Shown in pieces: positions 11,850-26,000 of a stretch of 64,000 nt of DNA. The position numbers were made by a program, and so were the translations under genes. Source of the DNA: Eledone cirrhosa (lineage: Eukaryota > Mollusca > Cephalopoda > Octopoda > Eledonidae); NCBI GenBank assembly GCA_964016885.1, contig OZ024742.1, forward strand, positions 4,784,457 through 4,848,456, in the 5' to 3' direction. Below the pieces are notes generated by a model that ran no database searches, was not told the origin of the DNA, and was given only the letters and a program-made list of their open reading frames with translations. Numbering within the stretch: position 1 is the first letter of the stretch; every line of letters begins with the position of its first letter.

Positions 11850-14800
11850 TCTGATATCTCTGTAGTTAGACAACATATAGTAACGTGCTATAGTGGTTTG
11901 ATATTTCTATAGTTAGACTACATATAGTAATGTGCTATAGTGGTTTGATATCTCTGTAGTTAGACTACATATAGTAATGTGCTATAGTGGTTTGATATCT
12001 CTGTAGTTAGACTACATATAGTAATGTGCTATAGTGGTATGATATCTCTGTAGTTAGACTACATATAGTAATGTGCTATAGTGGTTTGATATCTCTGAAG
12101 TTAGACTACATATAGTAATGTGCTATAGTGGTATGATATCTCTGTAGTTAGACAACATGTAGTAATGTGCTATAGTGGTTTGATATCTCTGTAGTTAGAC
12201 TACATGTTGTAATGTGCTAGAGTGGTTTGATATCTCTCTAGTTAGACTACATATAGTAATGTGCTATAGTGGCCTGATATCTCTGTAGTTAGACTACATA
12301 TAGTAATCTGCTATAGTGGTCTGATATCTCTGTAGTTAGACTACAGATAATAATGTGCTAGAGTGGTTTGATATCTCTGTAGTTAGACAACATATAGTAA
12401 TGTGCTATAGTGGTATGATATCTCTGTAGTTAGGCTACATATAGTAATGTGCTATAGTGGTTTGATATCTCTCTGGTTAGACTACATATCCTAATGTGCT
12501 ATAGTGGTCTGATATCTCTGTAGTTAGACAACATATAGTAATGTGCTATAGTGGTCTGATATCTCTGTAGTTAGACAACATATAGTAACGTGCTATAGTG
12601 GCCTGATATCTCTGTAGTTAGACTACATATAGTAACGTGCTATAGTGGTTTGATATCTCTGTAGTTAGACTACATATAGTAATGTGCTCTAGTGGTATGA
12701 TATCTCTGTAGTTAGACTACATATAGTAATGTGCTATAGTGGTTTGATATCTCTGTAGTTAGACTACATATAGTAATGTGCTATATTGGTATGATATCTC
12801 AGTAGTTAGACTACATATAGTAATGTGCTATAGTGGTTTGATATCTCTGTAGTTAGACTACATATAGTAATGTGCTAGAGTGGTTTGATATCTCTGTAGT
12901 TAGACAACATATAGTAATGTGCTATAGTGGTCTGATATCTCTGTAGTTAGCCTACATATAATAATGTGCTAGAGTTGTTTGATATCTCTGTATTTAGAAA
13001 ACATAAAGTAATGTGCTATAGTGGTTTGATATCTCTCTGGTTAGACTACATATCCTAATGTGCTATAGTGGTCTGATATCTCTGTAGTTAGACAACATAT
13101 AGTAATGTGCTATAGTGGTCTGATATCTCTGTAGTTAGACAACATATAGTAACGTGCTATAGTGGCCTGATATCTCTGTAGTTAGACTACATATAGTAAT
13201 GTGCTATAGTGGTTTGATATCTCTGTAGTTAGACTACATATAGTAATGTGCTATAGTCGTATGATATCCCTGTAGTTAGACTACATAGAGTAATGTGCTA
13301 TAGTGGTTTGATATCTCTGTAGTTAGACTACATATAGTAATGTGCTATAGTGGTCTGATATCTCTGTAGTTAGACAACATATAGTAATGTGCTATAGTGG
13401 TCTGATATCTCAGTAGTTAGACTACATATAGTAATGTGCTATAGTTGTTTGATATCTCTAGAGTTAGACTACATATATTAATGTGCTATAGTGGTCTGAT
13501 ATCTCTGTAGTTAGACAACATATAGTAATGTGCTATAGTGGCCTTATATCTTTGTAGTTAGACAACATATAGTAATGTGCTATAGTTGTTTGATATCACT
13601 GTAGTTAGACTACATATAGTAATGTGCTATAGTGGTCTGATATCTCTGTAGTTAGACAACATATAGTAATGTGCTATAGTGGCCTGATAACTCTGTAGTT
13701 AGACTACATATAGTAATGTGCTATAGTGGTATGATATCTCTGTAGTTAGACAACATATAGTAATGTGCTATAGTGGTTTGATATCTCTGTAGTTAGACAA
13801 CATATAGTAATGTGCTATAGTGGCCTGATATCTCTGTAGTTAGACTACATATAGTAATGTGCTATAGTGGTCTGATAGCTCTGTAGTTAGACAACATATA
13901 GTAATGTGCTATAGTGGTCTGATTTCTCTGTAGTTAGACAACATATAGCAATGTGGTATAGTGGCCTGATATCTCTGTAGTTAGACTACATACAGTAATG
14001 TGCTATAGTGGTCTGATTTCTCTGTAGTTAGACAACATATAGTAATGTGCTATAGTGGCCTGATATGTCTGTAGTTAGACTACATATAATAATGTGCTAT
14101 AGTGGTCTGATATCTCTGTAGTTAGACAACATATAGTAATATGCTATAGTTGTTTGATATTTCTATAGTTAGACTACATATAGTAATGTGCTATAGTGGT
14201 TTGATATCTCTGTAGTTAGACTACATATAGTAATGTGCTATAGTGGTTTGATATCTCTGTAGTTAGACTACATATAGTAATGTGCTATAGTGGTATGATA
14301 TCTCTGTAGTTAGACTACATATAGTAATGTGCTATAGTGGTTTGATATCTCTGTAGTTAGACTACATATATTAATGTGCTATAGTGGTATGATATCTCTG
14401 TAGTTAGACTACATGTAGTAATGTGCTATAGTGGTTTGATATCTCTGTAGTTAGACTACATGTTGTAATGTGCTAGAGTGGTTTGATATCTCTCTAGTTA
14501 GACTACATATAGTAATGTGCTATAGTGGCCTGATATCTCTGTAGTTAGACTACATATAGTAATCTGCTATAGTGGTCTGATATCTCTGTAGTTAGACTAC
14601 AGATAATAATGTGCTAGAGTGGTTTGATATCTCTGTAGTTAGACAACATATAGTAATGTGCTATAGTGGTATGATATCTCTGTAGTTAGACTACATATAG
14701 TAATGTGCTATAGTGGTTTGATATCTCTGTGGTTAGACTACATATCCTAATGTGCTATAGTGGTCTGATATCTCTGTAGTTAGACAACATATAGTAATGT

Positions 14801-17315
14801 GCTATAGTGGTCTGATATCTCTGTAGTTAGACAACATATAGTAACGTGCTATAGTGGCCTGATATCTCTGTAGTTAGACTACATATAGTAAAGTGCTATA
14901 GTGGTTTGATATCTCTGTAGTTAGACTACATATAGTAATGTGCTCTAGTGGTATGATATCTCTGTAGTTAGACTACATATAGTAATGTGCTATAGTGGTT
15001 TGATATCTCTGTAGTTAGACTACATATAGTAATGTGCTATAGTGGTATGATATCTCAGTAGTTAGACTACATATAGTAATGTGCTATAGTGGTTTGATAT
15101 CTCTGTAGTTAGACTACATATAGTAATGTGCTAGAGTGGTTTGATATCTCTGTAGTTAGACAACATATAGTAATGTGCTATAGTGGTCTGATATCTCTGT
15201 AGTTAGCCTACATATAATAATGTGCTAGAGTGGTTTGATATCTCTGTATTTAGAAAACATAAAGTAATGTGCTATAGTGGTTTGATATCTCTCTGGTTAG
15301 ACTACATATCCTAATGTGCTATAGAGGTCTGATAACTCTGTAGTTAGACAACATATAGTAATGTGCTATAGTGGTCTGATATCTCTGTAGTTAGACAACA
15401 TATAGTAACGTGCTATAGTGGCCTGATATCTCTGTAGTTAGACTACATATAGTAATGTGCTATAGTGGTTTGATATCTCTGTAGTTAGACTACATATAGT
15501 AATGTGCTATATTCGTATGATATCCCTGTAGTTAGACTACATAGAGTAATGTGCTATAGTGGTTTGATATCTCTGTAGTTAGACTACATATAGTAATGTG
15601 CTATAGTGGTCTGATATCTCTGTAGTTAGACAACATATAGTAATGTGCTATAGTGGTCTGATATCTCAGTAGTTAGACTACATATAGTAATGTGCTATAG
15701 TTGTTTGATATCTCTAGAGTTAGACTACATATATTAATGTGCTATAGTGGTCTGATATCTCTGTAGTTAGACAACATATAGTAATGTGCTATAGTGGCCT
15801 TATATCTTTGTAGTTAGACAACATATAGTAATGTGCTATAGTTGTTTGATATCACTGTAGTTAGACTACATATAGTAATGTGCTATAGTGGTCTGATATC
15901 TCTGTAGTTAGACAACATATAGTAATGTGCTATAGTGGCCTGATAACTCTGTAGTTAGACTACATATAGTAATGTGCTATAGTGGTATGATATCTCTGTA
16001 GTTAGACAACATATAGTAATGTGCTATAGTGGTTTGATATCTCTGTAGTTAGACAACATATAGTAATGTGCTATAGTGGCCTGATATCTCTGTAGTTATA
16101 CTACATATAGTAATGTGCTATAGTGGTCTGATAGCTCTGTAGTTAGACAACATATAGTAATGTGCTATAGTGGTCTGATTTCTCTGTAGTTAGACAACAT
16201 ATAGCAATGTGGTATAGTGGCCTGATATCTCTGTAGTTAGACTACATACAGTAATGTGCTATAGTGGTCTGATTTCTCTGTAGTTAGACAACATATAGTA
16301 ATGTGCTATAGTGGCCTGATATGTCTGTAGTTAGACTACATATAGTAATGTGCTATAGTGGTCTGATATCTCTGTAGTTAGACAACATATAGTAATATGC
16401 TATAGTTGTTTGATATTTCTATAGTTAGACTACATATAGTAATGTGCTAGAGTGGTTTGATATCTCTGTAGTTAGACTACATATAGTAATGTGCTATAGT
16501 GGTTTGATATCTCTGTAGTTAGACTACATATAGTAATGTGCTATAGTGGTATGATATCTCTGTAGTTAGACTACATATAGTAATGTGCTATAGTGGTTTG
16601 ATATCTCTGTAGTTAGACTACATATATTAATGTGCTATAGATGTATGATATCTCTGTAGTTAGACTACATGTAGTAATGTGCTATAGTGGTTTGATATCT
16701 CTGTAGTTAGACTACATGTTGTAATGTGCTAGAGTGGTTTGATATCTCTCTAGTTAGACTACATATAGTAATGTGCTATAGTGGCCTGATATCTCTGTAG
16801 TTAGACTACATATAGTAATCTGCTATAGTGGTCTGATATCTCTGTAGTTAGACTACAGATAATAATGTGCTAGAGTGGTTTGATATCTCTGTAGTTAGAC
16901 AACATATAGTAATGTGCTATAGTGGTATGATATCTCTGTAGTTAGACTACATATAGTAATGTGCTATAGTGGTTTGATATCTCTGTGGTTAGACTACATA
17001 TCTTAATGTGCTATAGTGGTCTGATATCTCTGTAGTTAGACAACATATATTAATGTGCTATAGTGGTCTGATATCTCTGTAGTTAGACAACATATAGTAA
17101 CGTGCTATAGTGGCCTGATATCTCTGTAGTTAGACTACATATAGTAACGTGCTATAGTGGTTTGATATCTCTGTAGTTAGACTACATATAGTAATGTGCT
17201 CTAGTGGTATGATATCTCTGTAGTTAGACTACATATAGTAATGTGCTATAGTGGTTTGATATCTCTGTAGTTAGACTACATATAGTAATGTGCTATAGTG
17301 GTATGATATCTCAGT
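11850..17315 (+). repeat. 48-monomer higher-order repeat, block A (2,256-bp unit)
   Basis: The mark ACAGATAATAAT falls at 12,343, 14,599 and 16,855, two steps of exactly 2,256 bp (48 x 47). TCGTATGATATCCC falls at 13,257 and 15,513, and TCTCTAGAG at about 13,460 and 15,716, with the same spacing. Within a unit the order runs: CATGTTGTAATG; CTCTCTAG; TAATCTGC; ACAGAT; CATATCCTAATG; AACGTG; GTGCTCTAG; GATATCTCAG; TTAGCCTAC; GTATTTAGAAAAC; TCGTATG. It then continues into GATAGC, GATTTC, GCAATGTGGT and CATACAG. The third copy is altered by the 1,504-bp duplication. Confidence 0.88.
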
Positions 17316-18823
17316 AGTTAGACAACATATAGTAATGTGCTATAGTTGTTTGATATCACTGTAGTTAGACTACATATAGTAATGTGCTATAGTGGTCTGA
17401 TATCTCTGTAGTTAGACAACATATAGTAATGTGCTATAGTGGCCTGATAACTCTGTAGTTAGACTACATATAGTAATGTGCTATAGTGGTATGATATCTC
17501 TGTAGTTAGACAACATATAGTAATGTGCTATAGTGGTTTGATATCTCTGTAGTTAGACAACATATAGTAATGTGCTATAGTGGCCTGATATCTCTGTAGT
17601 TATACTACATATAGTAATGTGCTATAGTGGTCTGATAGCTCTGTAGTTAGACAACATATAGTAATGTGCTATAGTGGTCTGATTTCTCTGTAGTTAGACA
17701 ACATATAGCAATGTGGTATAGTGGCCTGATATCTCTGTAGTTAGACTACATACAGTAATGTGCTATAGTGGTCTGATTTCTCTGTAGTTAGACAACATAT
17801 AGTAATGTGCTATAGTGGCCTGATATGTCTGTAGTTAGACTACATATAGTAATGTGCTATAGTGGTCTGATATCTCTGTAGTTAGACAACATATAGTAAT
17901 ATGCTATAGTTGTTTGATATTTCTATAGTTAGACTACATATAGTAATGTGCTAGAGTGGTTTGATATCTCTGTAGTTAGACTACATATAGTAATGTGCTA
18001 TAGTGGTTTGATATCTCTGTAGTTAGACTACATATAGTAATGTGCTATAGTGGTATGATATCTCTGTAGTTAGACTACATATAGTAATGTGCTATAGTGG
18101 TTTGATATCTCTGTAGTTAGACTACATATATTAATGTGCTATAGATGTATGATATCTCTGTAGTTAGACTACATGTAGTAATGTGCTATAGTGGTTTGAT
18201 ATCTCTGTAGTTAGACTACATGTTGTAATGTGCTAGAGTGGTTTGATATCTCTCTAGTTAGACTACATATAGTAATGTGCTATAGTGGCCTGATATCTCT
18301 GTAGTTAGACTACATATAGTAATCTGCTATAGTGGTCTGTTATCTCTGTAGTTAGACTACAGATAATAATGTGCTAGAGTGGTTTGATATCTCTGTAGTT
18401 AGACAACATATAGTAATGTGCTATAGTGGTATGATATCTCTGTAGTTAGACTACATATAGTAATGTGCTATAGTGGTTTGATATCTCTGTGGTTAGACTA
18501 CATATCTTAATGTGCTATAGTGGTCTGATATCTCTGTAGTTAGACAACATATAGTAATGTGCTATAGTGGTCTGATATCTCTGTAGTTAGACAACATATA
18601 GTAACGTGCTATAGTGGCCTGATATCTCTGTAGTTAGACTACATATAGTAACGTGCTATAGTGGTTTGATATCTCTGTAGTTAGACTACATATAGTAATG
18701 TGCTCTAGTGGTATGATATCTCTGTAGTTAGACTACATATAGTAATGTGCTATAGTGGTTTGATATCTCTGTAGTTAGACTACATATAGTAATGTGCTAT
18801 AGTGGTATGATATCTCAGTAGTT
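15816..18823 (+). repeat. 1,504-bp tandem duplication (32 monomers)
   Basis: Copy 1 is about 15,816-17,319 and copy 2 about 17,320-18,823. The pairs GTTATACTAC (16,096 and 17,600), CTATAGATG (16,639 and 18,143) and ACAGAT (16,855 and 18,359) are each 1,504 bp apart. The junction lies between GATATCTCAG and GACAAC at about 17,310-17,325, where one monomer joins the left part of one type to the right part of another. Two substitutions separate the copies by eye: CATATATTAATG (about 17,046) for CATATAGTAATG, and CTGTTATCTC (about 18,338) for CTGATATCTC. Confidence 0.88.
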
Positions 18824-20039
18824 AGACTACATATAGTAATGTGCTATAGTGGTTTGATATCTCTGTAGTTAGACTACATATAGTAATGTGCTAGAGTGGT
18901 TTGATATCTCTGTAGTTAGACAACATATAGTAATGTGCTATAGTGGTCTGATATCTCTGTAGTTAGCCTACATATAATAATGTGCTAGAGTGGTTTGATA
19001 TCTCTGTATTTAGAAAACATAAAGTAATGAGCTATAGTGGTTTGATATCTCTCTGGTTAGACTACATATCCTAATGTGCTATAGTGGTCTGATATCTCTG
19101 TAGTTAGACAACATATAGCAATGTGGTATAGTGGCCTGATATCTCTGTAGTTAGACTACATACAGTAATGTGCTATAGTGGTCTGATTTCTCTGTAGTTA
19201 GACAACATATAGTAATGTGCTATAGTGGCCTGATATGTCTGTAGTTAGACTACATATAGTAATGTGCTATAGTGGTCTGATATCTCTGTAGTTAGACAAC
19301 ATATAGTAATGTGCTATAGTGGTTTGATATCTCTGTAGTTAGACAACATATAGTAATGTGCTATAGTGGCCTGATATCTCTGTAGTTAGACTACATATAG
19401 TAATGTGCTATAGTGGTCTGATATCTCTGTAGTTAGACAACATATAGTAATGTGCTATAGTTGTTTGATATTTCTATAGTTAGACTACATATAGTAATGT
19501 GCTATAGTGGTTTGATATCTCTGTAGTTAGACTACATATAGTAATGTGCTATAGTGGTTTGATATCTCTGTAGTTAGACTACATATAGTAATGTGCTAGA
19601 GTGGTTTGATATCTCTGTAGTTAGACAACATATAGTAATGTGCTATAGTGGTCTGATATCTCTGTAGTTAGCCTACATATAATAATGTGCTAGAGTTGTT
19701 TGATATCTCTGTATTTAGAAAACATAAAGTAATGTGCTATAGTGGTTTGATATCTCTCTGGTTAGACTACATATCCTAATGTGCTATAGTGGTCTGATAT
19801 CTCTGTAGTTAGACTACATATAGTAATGTGCTATAGTCGTATGATATCCCTGTAGTTAGACTACATAGAGTAATGTGCTATAGTGGTTTGATATCTCTGT
19901 AGTTAGACTACATATAGTAATGTGCTATAGTGGTTTGATATCTCTGTAGTTAGACTACATATAGTAATGTGCTATAGTCGTATGATATCCCTGTAGTTAG
20001 ACTACATAGAGTAATGTGCTATAGTGGTTTGATATCTCT
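18824..20039 (+). repeat. Satellite block between higher-order blocks A and B
   Basis: It continues the 48-monomer order (TTAGCCTAC, GTATTTAGAAAAC, CATATCCTAATG), then the GCAATGTGGT to CATACAG string, and a second TTAGCCTAC at about 19,671. The TCGTATGATATCCC with CATAGAG pair occurs twice in close succession (about 19,836 and 19,977, 141 bp or three monomers apart), a small local triplet duplication. Nothing non-satellite is present. Confidence 0.78.
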
Positions 20040-23000
20040 GTAGTTAGACTACATATAGTAATGTGCTATAGTGGTCTGATATCTCTGTAGTTAGACAACA
20101 TATAGTAATGTGCTATAGTGGCCTTATATCTCTGTAGTTAGACAACATATAGTAATGTGCTATAGTTGTTTGATATCACTGTAGTTAGACTACATATAGT
20201 AATGTGCTATAGTGGTCTGATATCTCTGTAGTTAGACAACATATAGTAATGTGCTATAGTGGTATGATATCTCTGTAGTTAGACAACATATAGTAATGTG
20301 CTATAGTGGTTTGATATCTCTGTAGTTAGACAACATATAGTAATGTGCTATAGTGGCCTGATATCTCTGTAGTTAGACTACATATAGTAATGTGCTATAG
20401 TGGTCTGATAGCTCTGTAGTTAGACAACATATAGTAATGTGCTATAGTGGTCTGATTTCTCTGTAGTTAGACAACATATAGCAATGTGGTATAGTGGCCT
20501 GATATCTCTGTAGTTAGACTACATACAGTAATGTGCTATAGTGGTCTGATTTCTCTGTAGTTAGACAACATATAGTAATGTGCTATAGTGGCCTGATATG
20601 TCTGTAGTTAGACTACATATAGTAATGTGCTATAGTGGGCTGATATCTCTGTAGTTAGACAACATATAGTAATATGCTATAGTTGTTTGATATTTCTATA
20701 GTTAGACTACATATAGTAATGTGCTATAGTGGTTTGATATCTCTGTAGTTAGACTACATATAGTAATGTGCTATAGTGGTTTGATATCTCTGTAGTTAGA
20801 CTACATATAGTAATGTGCTATAGTGGTATGATATCTCTGTAGTTAGACTACATGTAGTAATGTGCTATAGTGGTTTGATATCTCTGTAGTTAGACTACAT
20901 GTTGTAATGTGCTAGAGTGGTTTGATATCTCTCTAGTTAGACTACATATAGTAATGTGCTATAGTGGCCTGATATCTCTGTAGTTAGACTACATATAGTA
21001 ATCTGCTATAGTGGTATGATATCTCTGTAGTTAGACTACAGATAATAATGTGCTAGAGTGGTTTGATATCTCTGTAGTTAGACAACATATAGTAATGTGC
21101 TATAGTGGTATGATATCTCTGTAGTTAGACTACATATAGTAATGTGCTATAGTGGTTTGATATCTCTGTGGTTAGACTACATATCCTAATGTGCTATAGT
21201 GGTCGGATATCTCTGTAGTTAGACAACATATAGTAATGTGCTATAGTGGTCTGATATCTCTGTAGTTAGACAACATATAGTAACGTGCTATAGTGGCCTG
21301 ATATCTCTGTAGTTAGACTACATATAGTAACGTGCTATAGTGGTTTGATATCTCTGTAGTTAGACTACATATAGTAATGTGCTATAGTGGTCTGATATCT
21401 CTGTAGTTAGACAACATATAGTAATGTGCTATAGTTGTTTGATATTTCTATAGTTAGACTACATATAGTAATGTGCTATAGTGGTTTGATATCTCTGTAG
21501 TTAGACTACATATAGTAATGTGCTATAGTGGTTTGATATCTCTGTAGTTAGACTACATATAGTAATGTGCTAGAGTGGTTTGATATCTCTGTAGTTAGAC
21601 AACATATAGTAATGTGCTATAGTGGTCTGATATCTCTGTAGTTAGCCTACATATAATAATGTGCTAGAGTTGTTTGATATCTCTGTATTTAGAAAACATA
21701 AAGTAATGTGCTATAGTGGTTTGATATCTCTCTGGTTAGACTACATATCCTAATGTGCTATAGTGGTCTGATATCTCTGTAGTTAGACAACATATAGTAA
21801 TGTGCTATATTGGTCTGATATCTCTGTAGTTAGACAACATATAGTAACGTGCTATAGTGGCCTGATATCTCTGTAGTTAGACTACATATAGTAATGTGCT
21901 ATAGTGGTTTGATATCTCTGTAGTTAGACTACATATAGTAATGTGCTATAGTCGTATGATATCCCTGTAGTTAGACTACATAGAGTAATGTGCTATAGTG
22001 GTTTGATATCTCTGTAGTTAGACTACATATAGTAATGTGCTATAGTGGTCTGATATCTCTGTAGTTAGACAACATATAGTAATGTGCTATAGTGGTCTGA
22101 TATCTCAGTAGTTAGACTACATATTGTAATGTGCTATAGTTGTTTGATATCTCTAGAGTTAGACTACATATAGTAATGTGCTATAGTGGTCTGATATCTC
22201 TGTAGTTAGACAACATATAGTAATGTGCTATAGTGGCCTTATATCTTTGTAGTTAGACAACATATAGTAATGTGCTATAGTTGTTTGATATCACTGTAGT
22301 TAGACTACATATAGTAATGTGCTATAGTGGTCTGATATCTCTGTAGTTAGACAACATATAGTAATGTGCTATAGTGGCCTTATATCTCTGTAGTTAGACA
22401 ACATATAGTAATGTGCTATAGTTGTTTGATATCACTGTAGTTAGACTACATATAGTAATGTGCTATAGTGGTCTGATATCTCTGTAGTTAGACAACATAT
22501 AGTAATGTGCTATAGTGGTATGATATCTCTGTAGTTAGACAACATATAGTAATGTGCTATAGTGGTTTGATATCTCTGTAGTTAGACAACATATAGTAAT
22601 GTGCTATAGTGGCCTGATATCTCTGTAGTTAGACTACATATAGTAAAGTGCTATAGTGGTCTGATAGCTCTGTAGTTAGACAACATATAGTAATGTGCTA
22701 TAGTGGTCTGATTTCTCTGTAGTTAGACAACATATAGCAATGTGGTATAGTGGCCTGATATCTCTGTAGTTAGACTACATACAGTAATGTGCTATAGTGG
22801 TCTGATTTCTCTGTAGTTAGACAACATATAGTAATGTGCTATAGTGGCCTGATATGTCTGTAGTTAGACTACATATAGTAATGTGCTATAGTGGTCTGAT
22901 ATCTCTGTAGTTAGACAACATATAGTAATATGCTATAGTTGTTTGATATTTCTATAGTTAGACTACATATAGTAATGTGCTATAGTGGTTTGATATCTCT

Positions 23001-26000
23001 GTAGTTAGACTACATATAGTAATGTGCTATAGTGGTTTGATATCTCTGTAGTTAGACTACATATAGTAATGTGCTATAGTGGTATGATATCTCTGTAGTT
23101 AGACTACATGTAGTAATGTGCTATAGTGGTTTGATATCTCTGTAGTTAGACTACATGTTGTAATGTGCTAGAGTGGTTTGATATCTCTCTAGTTAGACTA
23201 CATATAGTAATGTGCTATAGTGGCCTGATATCTCTGTAGTTAGACTACATATAGTAATCTGCTATAGTGGTATGATATCTCTGTAGTTAGACTACAGATA
23301 ATAATGTGCTAGAGTGGTTTGATATCTCTGTAGTTAGACAACATATAGTAATGTGCTATAGTGGTATGATATCTCTGTAGTTAGACTACATATAGTAATG
23401 TGCTATAGTGGTTTGATATCTCTGTGGTTAGACTACATATCCTAATGTGCTATAGTGGTCGGATATCTCTGTAGTTAGACAACATATAGTAATGTGCTAT
23501 AGTGGTCTGATATCTCTGTAGTTAGACAACATATAGTAACGTGCTATAGTGGCCTGATATCTCTGTAGTTAGACTACATATAGTAACGTGCTATAGTGGT
23601 TTGATATCTCTGTAGTTAGACTACATATAGTAATGTGCTCTAGTGGTATGATATCTCTGTAGTTAGACTACATATAGTAATGTGCTATAGTGGTTTGATA
23701 TCTCTATAGTTAGACTACATATAGTAATGTGCTATAGTGGTTTGATATCTCTGTAGTTAGACTACATATAGTAATGTGCTATAGTGGTTTGATATCTCTG
23801 TAGTTAGACTACATATAGTAATGTGCTAGAGTGGTTTGATATCTCTGTAGTTAGACAACATATAGTAATGTGCTATAGTGGTCTGATATCTCTGTAGTTA
23901 GCCTACATATAATAATGTGCTAGAGTTGTTTGATATCTCTGTATTTAGAAAACATAAAGTAATGTGCTATAGTGGTTTGATATCTCTCTGGTTAGACTAC
24001 ATATCCTAATGTGCTATAGTGGTCTGATATCTCTGTAGTTAGACAACATATAGTAATGTGCTATATTGGTCTGATATCTCTGTAGTTAGACAACATATAG
24101 TAACGTGCTATAGTGGCCTGATATCTCTGTAGTTAGACTACATATAGTAATGTGCTATAGTGGTTTGATATCTCTGTAGTTAGACTACATATAGTAATGT
24201 GCTATAGTCGTATGATATCCCTGTAGTTAGACTACATAGAGTAATGTGCTATAGTGGTTTGATATCTCTGTAGTTAGACTACATATAGTAATGTGCTATA
24301 GTGGTCTGATATCTCTGTAGTTAGACAACATATAGTAATGTGCTATAGTGGTCTGATATCTCAGTAGTTAGACTACATATTGTAATGTGCTATAGTTGTT
24401 TGATATCTCTAGAGTTAGACTACATATAGTAATGTGCTATAGTGGTCTGATATCTCTGTAGTTAGACAACATATAGTAATGTGCTATAGTGGCCTTATAT
24501 CTTTGTAGTTAGACAACATATAGTAATGTGCTATAGTTGTTTGATATCACTGTAGTTAGACTACATATAGTAATGTGCTATAGTGGTCTGATATCTCTGT
24601 AGTTAGACAACATATAGTAATGTGCTATAGTGGCCTTATATCTCTGTAGTTAGACAACATATAGTAATGTGCTATAGTTGTTTGATATCACTGTAGTTAG
24701 ACTACATATAGTAATGTGCTATAGTGGTCTGATATCTCTGTAGTTAGACAACATATAGTAATGTGCTATAGTGGTATGATATCTCTGTAGTTAGACAACA
24801 TATAGTAATGTGCTATAGTGGTTTGATATCTCTGTAGTTAGACAACATATAGTAATGTGCTATAGTGGCCTGATATCTCTGTAGTTAGACTACATATAGT
24901 AAAGTGCTATAGTGGTCTGATAGCTCTGTAGTTAGACAACATATAGTAATGTGCTATAGTGGTCTGATTTCTCTGTAGTTAGACAACATATAGCAATGTG
25001 GTATAGTGGCCTGATATCTCTGTAGTTAGACTACATACAGTAATGTGCTATAGTGGTCTGATTTCTCTGTAGTTAGACAACATATAGTAATGTGCTATAG
25101 TGGCCTGATATGTCTGTAGTTAGACTACATATAGTAATGTGCTATAGTGGTCTGATATCTCTGTAGTTAGACAACATATAGTAATATGCTATAGTTGTTT
25201 GATATTTCTATAGTTAGACTACATATAGTAATGTGGTATAGTGGTTTGATATCTCTGTAGTTAGACTACATATAGTAATGTGCTATAGTGGTTTGATATC
25301 TCTGTAGTTAGACTACATATAGTAATGTGCTATAGTGGTATGATATCTCTGTAGTTAGACTACATGTAGTAATGTGCTATAGTGGTTTGATATCTCTGTA
25401 GTTAGACTACATGTTGTAATGTTCTAGAGTGGTTTGATATCTCTCTAGTTAGACTACATATAGTAATGTGCTATAGTGGCCTGATATCTCTGTAGTTAGA
25501 CTACATATAGTAATCTGCTATAGTGGTATGATATCTCTGTAGTTAGACTACAGATAATAATGTGCTAGAGTGGTTTGATATCTCTGTAGTTAGACAACAT
25601 ATAGTAATGTGCTATAGTGGTATGATATCTCTGTAGTTAGACTACATATAGTAATGTGCTATAGTGGTTTGATATCTCTGTGGTTAGACTACATATCCTA
25701 ATGTGCTATAGTGGTCGGATATCTCTGTAGTTAGACAACATATAGTAATGTGCTATAGTGGTCTGATATCTCTGTAGTTAGACAACATATAGTAACGTGC
25801 TATAGTGGCCTGATATCTCTGTAGTTAGACTACATATAGTAACGTGCTATAGTGGTTTGATATCTCTGTAGTTAGACTACATATAGTAATGTGCTCTAGT
25901 GGTATGATATCTCTGTAGTTAGACTACATATAGTAATGTGCTATAGTGGTTTGATATCTCTGTAGTTAGACTACATATAGTAATGTGCTATAGTGGTATG
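20040..26000 (+). repeat. 48-monomer higher-order repeat, block B (2,256-bp unit, about 2.6 copies)
   Basis: GGTCGG lies at 21,201, 23,457 and 25,713. ACAGATAATAAT lies at 21,038, 23,294 and 25,550. TCTCTAGAG lies at 22,155 and 24,411, and TCGTATGATATCCC at 21,951 and 24,207. All spacings are exactly 2,256 bp. Units begin near 20,040, 22,296 and 24,552. The units are not identical. Unit 1 has GTGGGCTG (about 20,636) and, near 21,370-21,450, replaces the GTGCTCTAG monomer with the string leading to GATATTTCTATAG. Units 2 and 3 diverge near 23,700 and 25,960. Confidence 0.88.
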
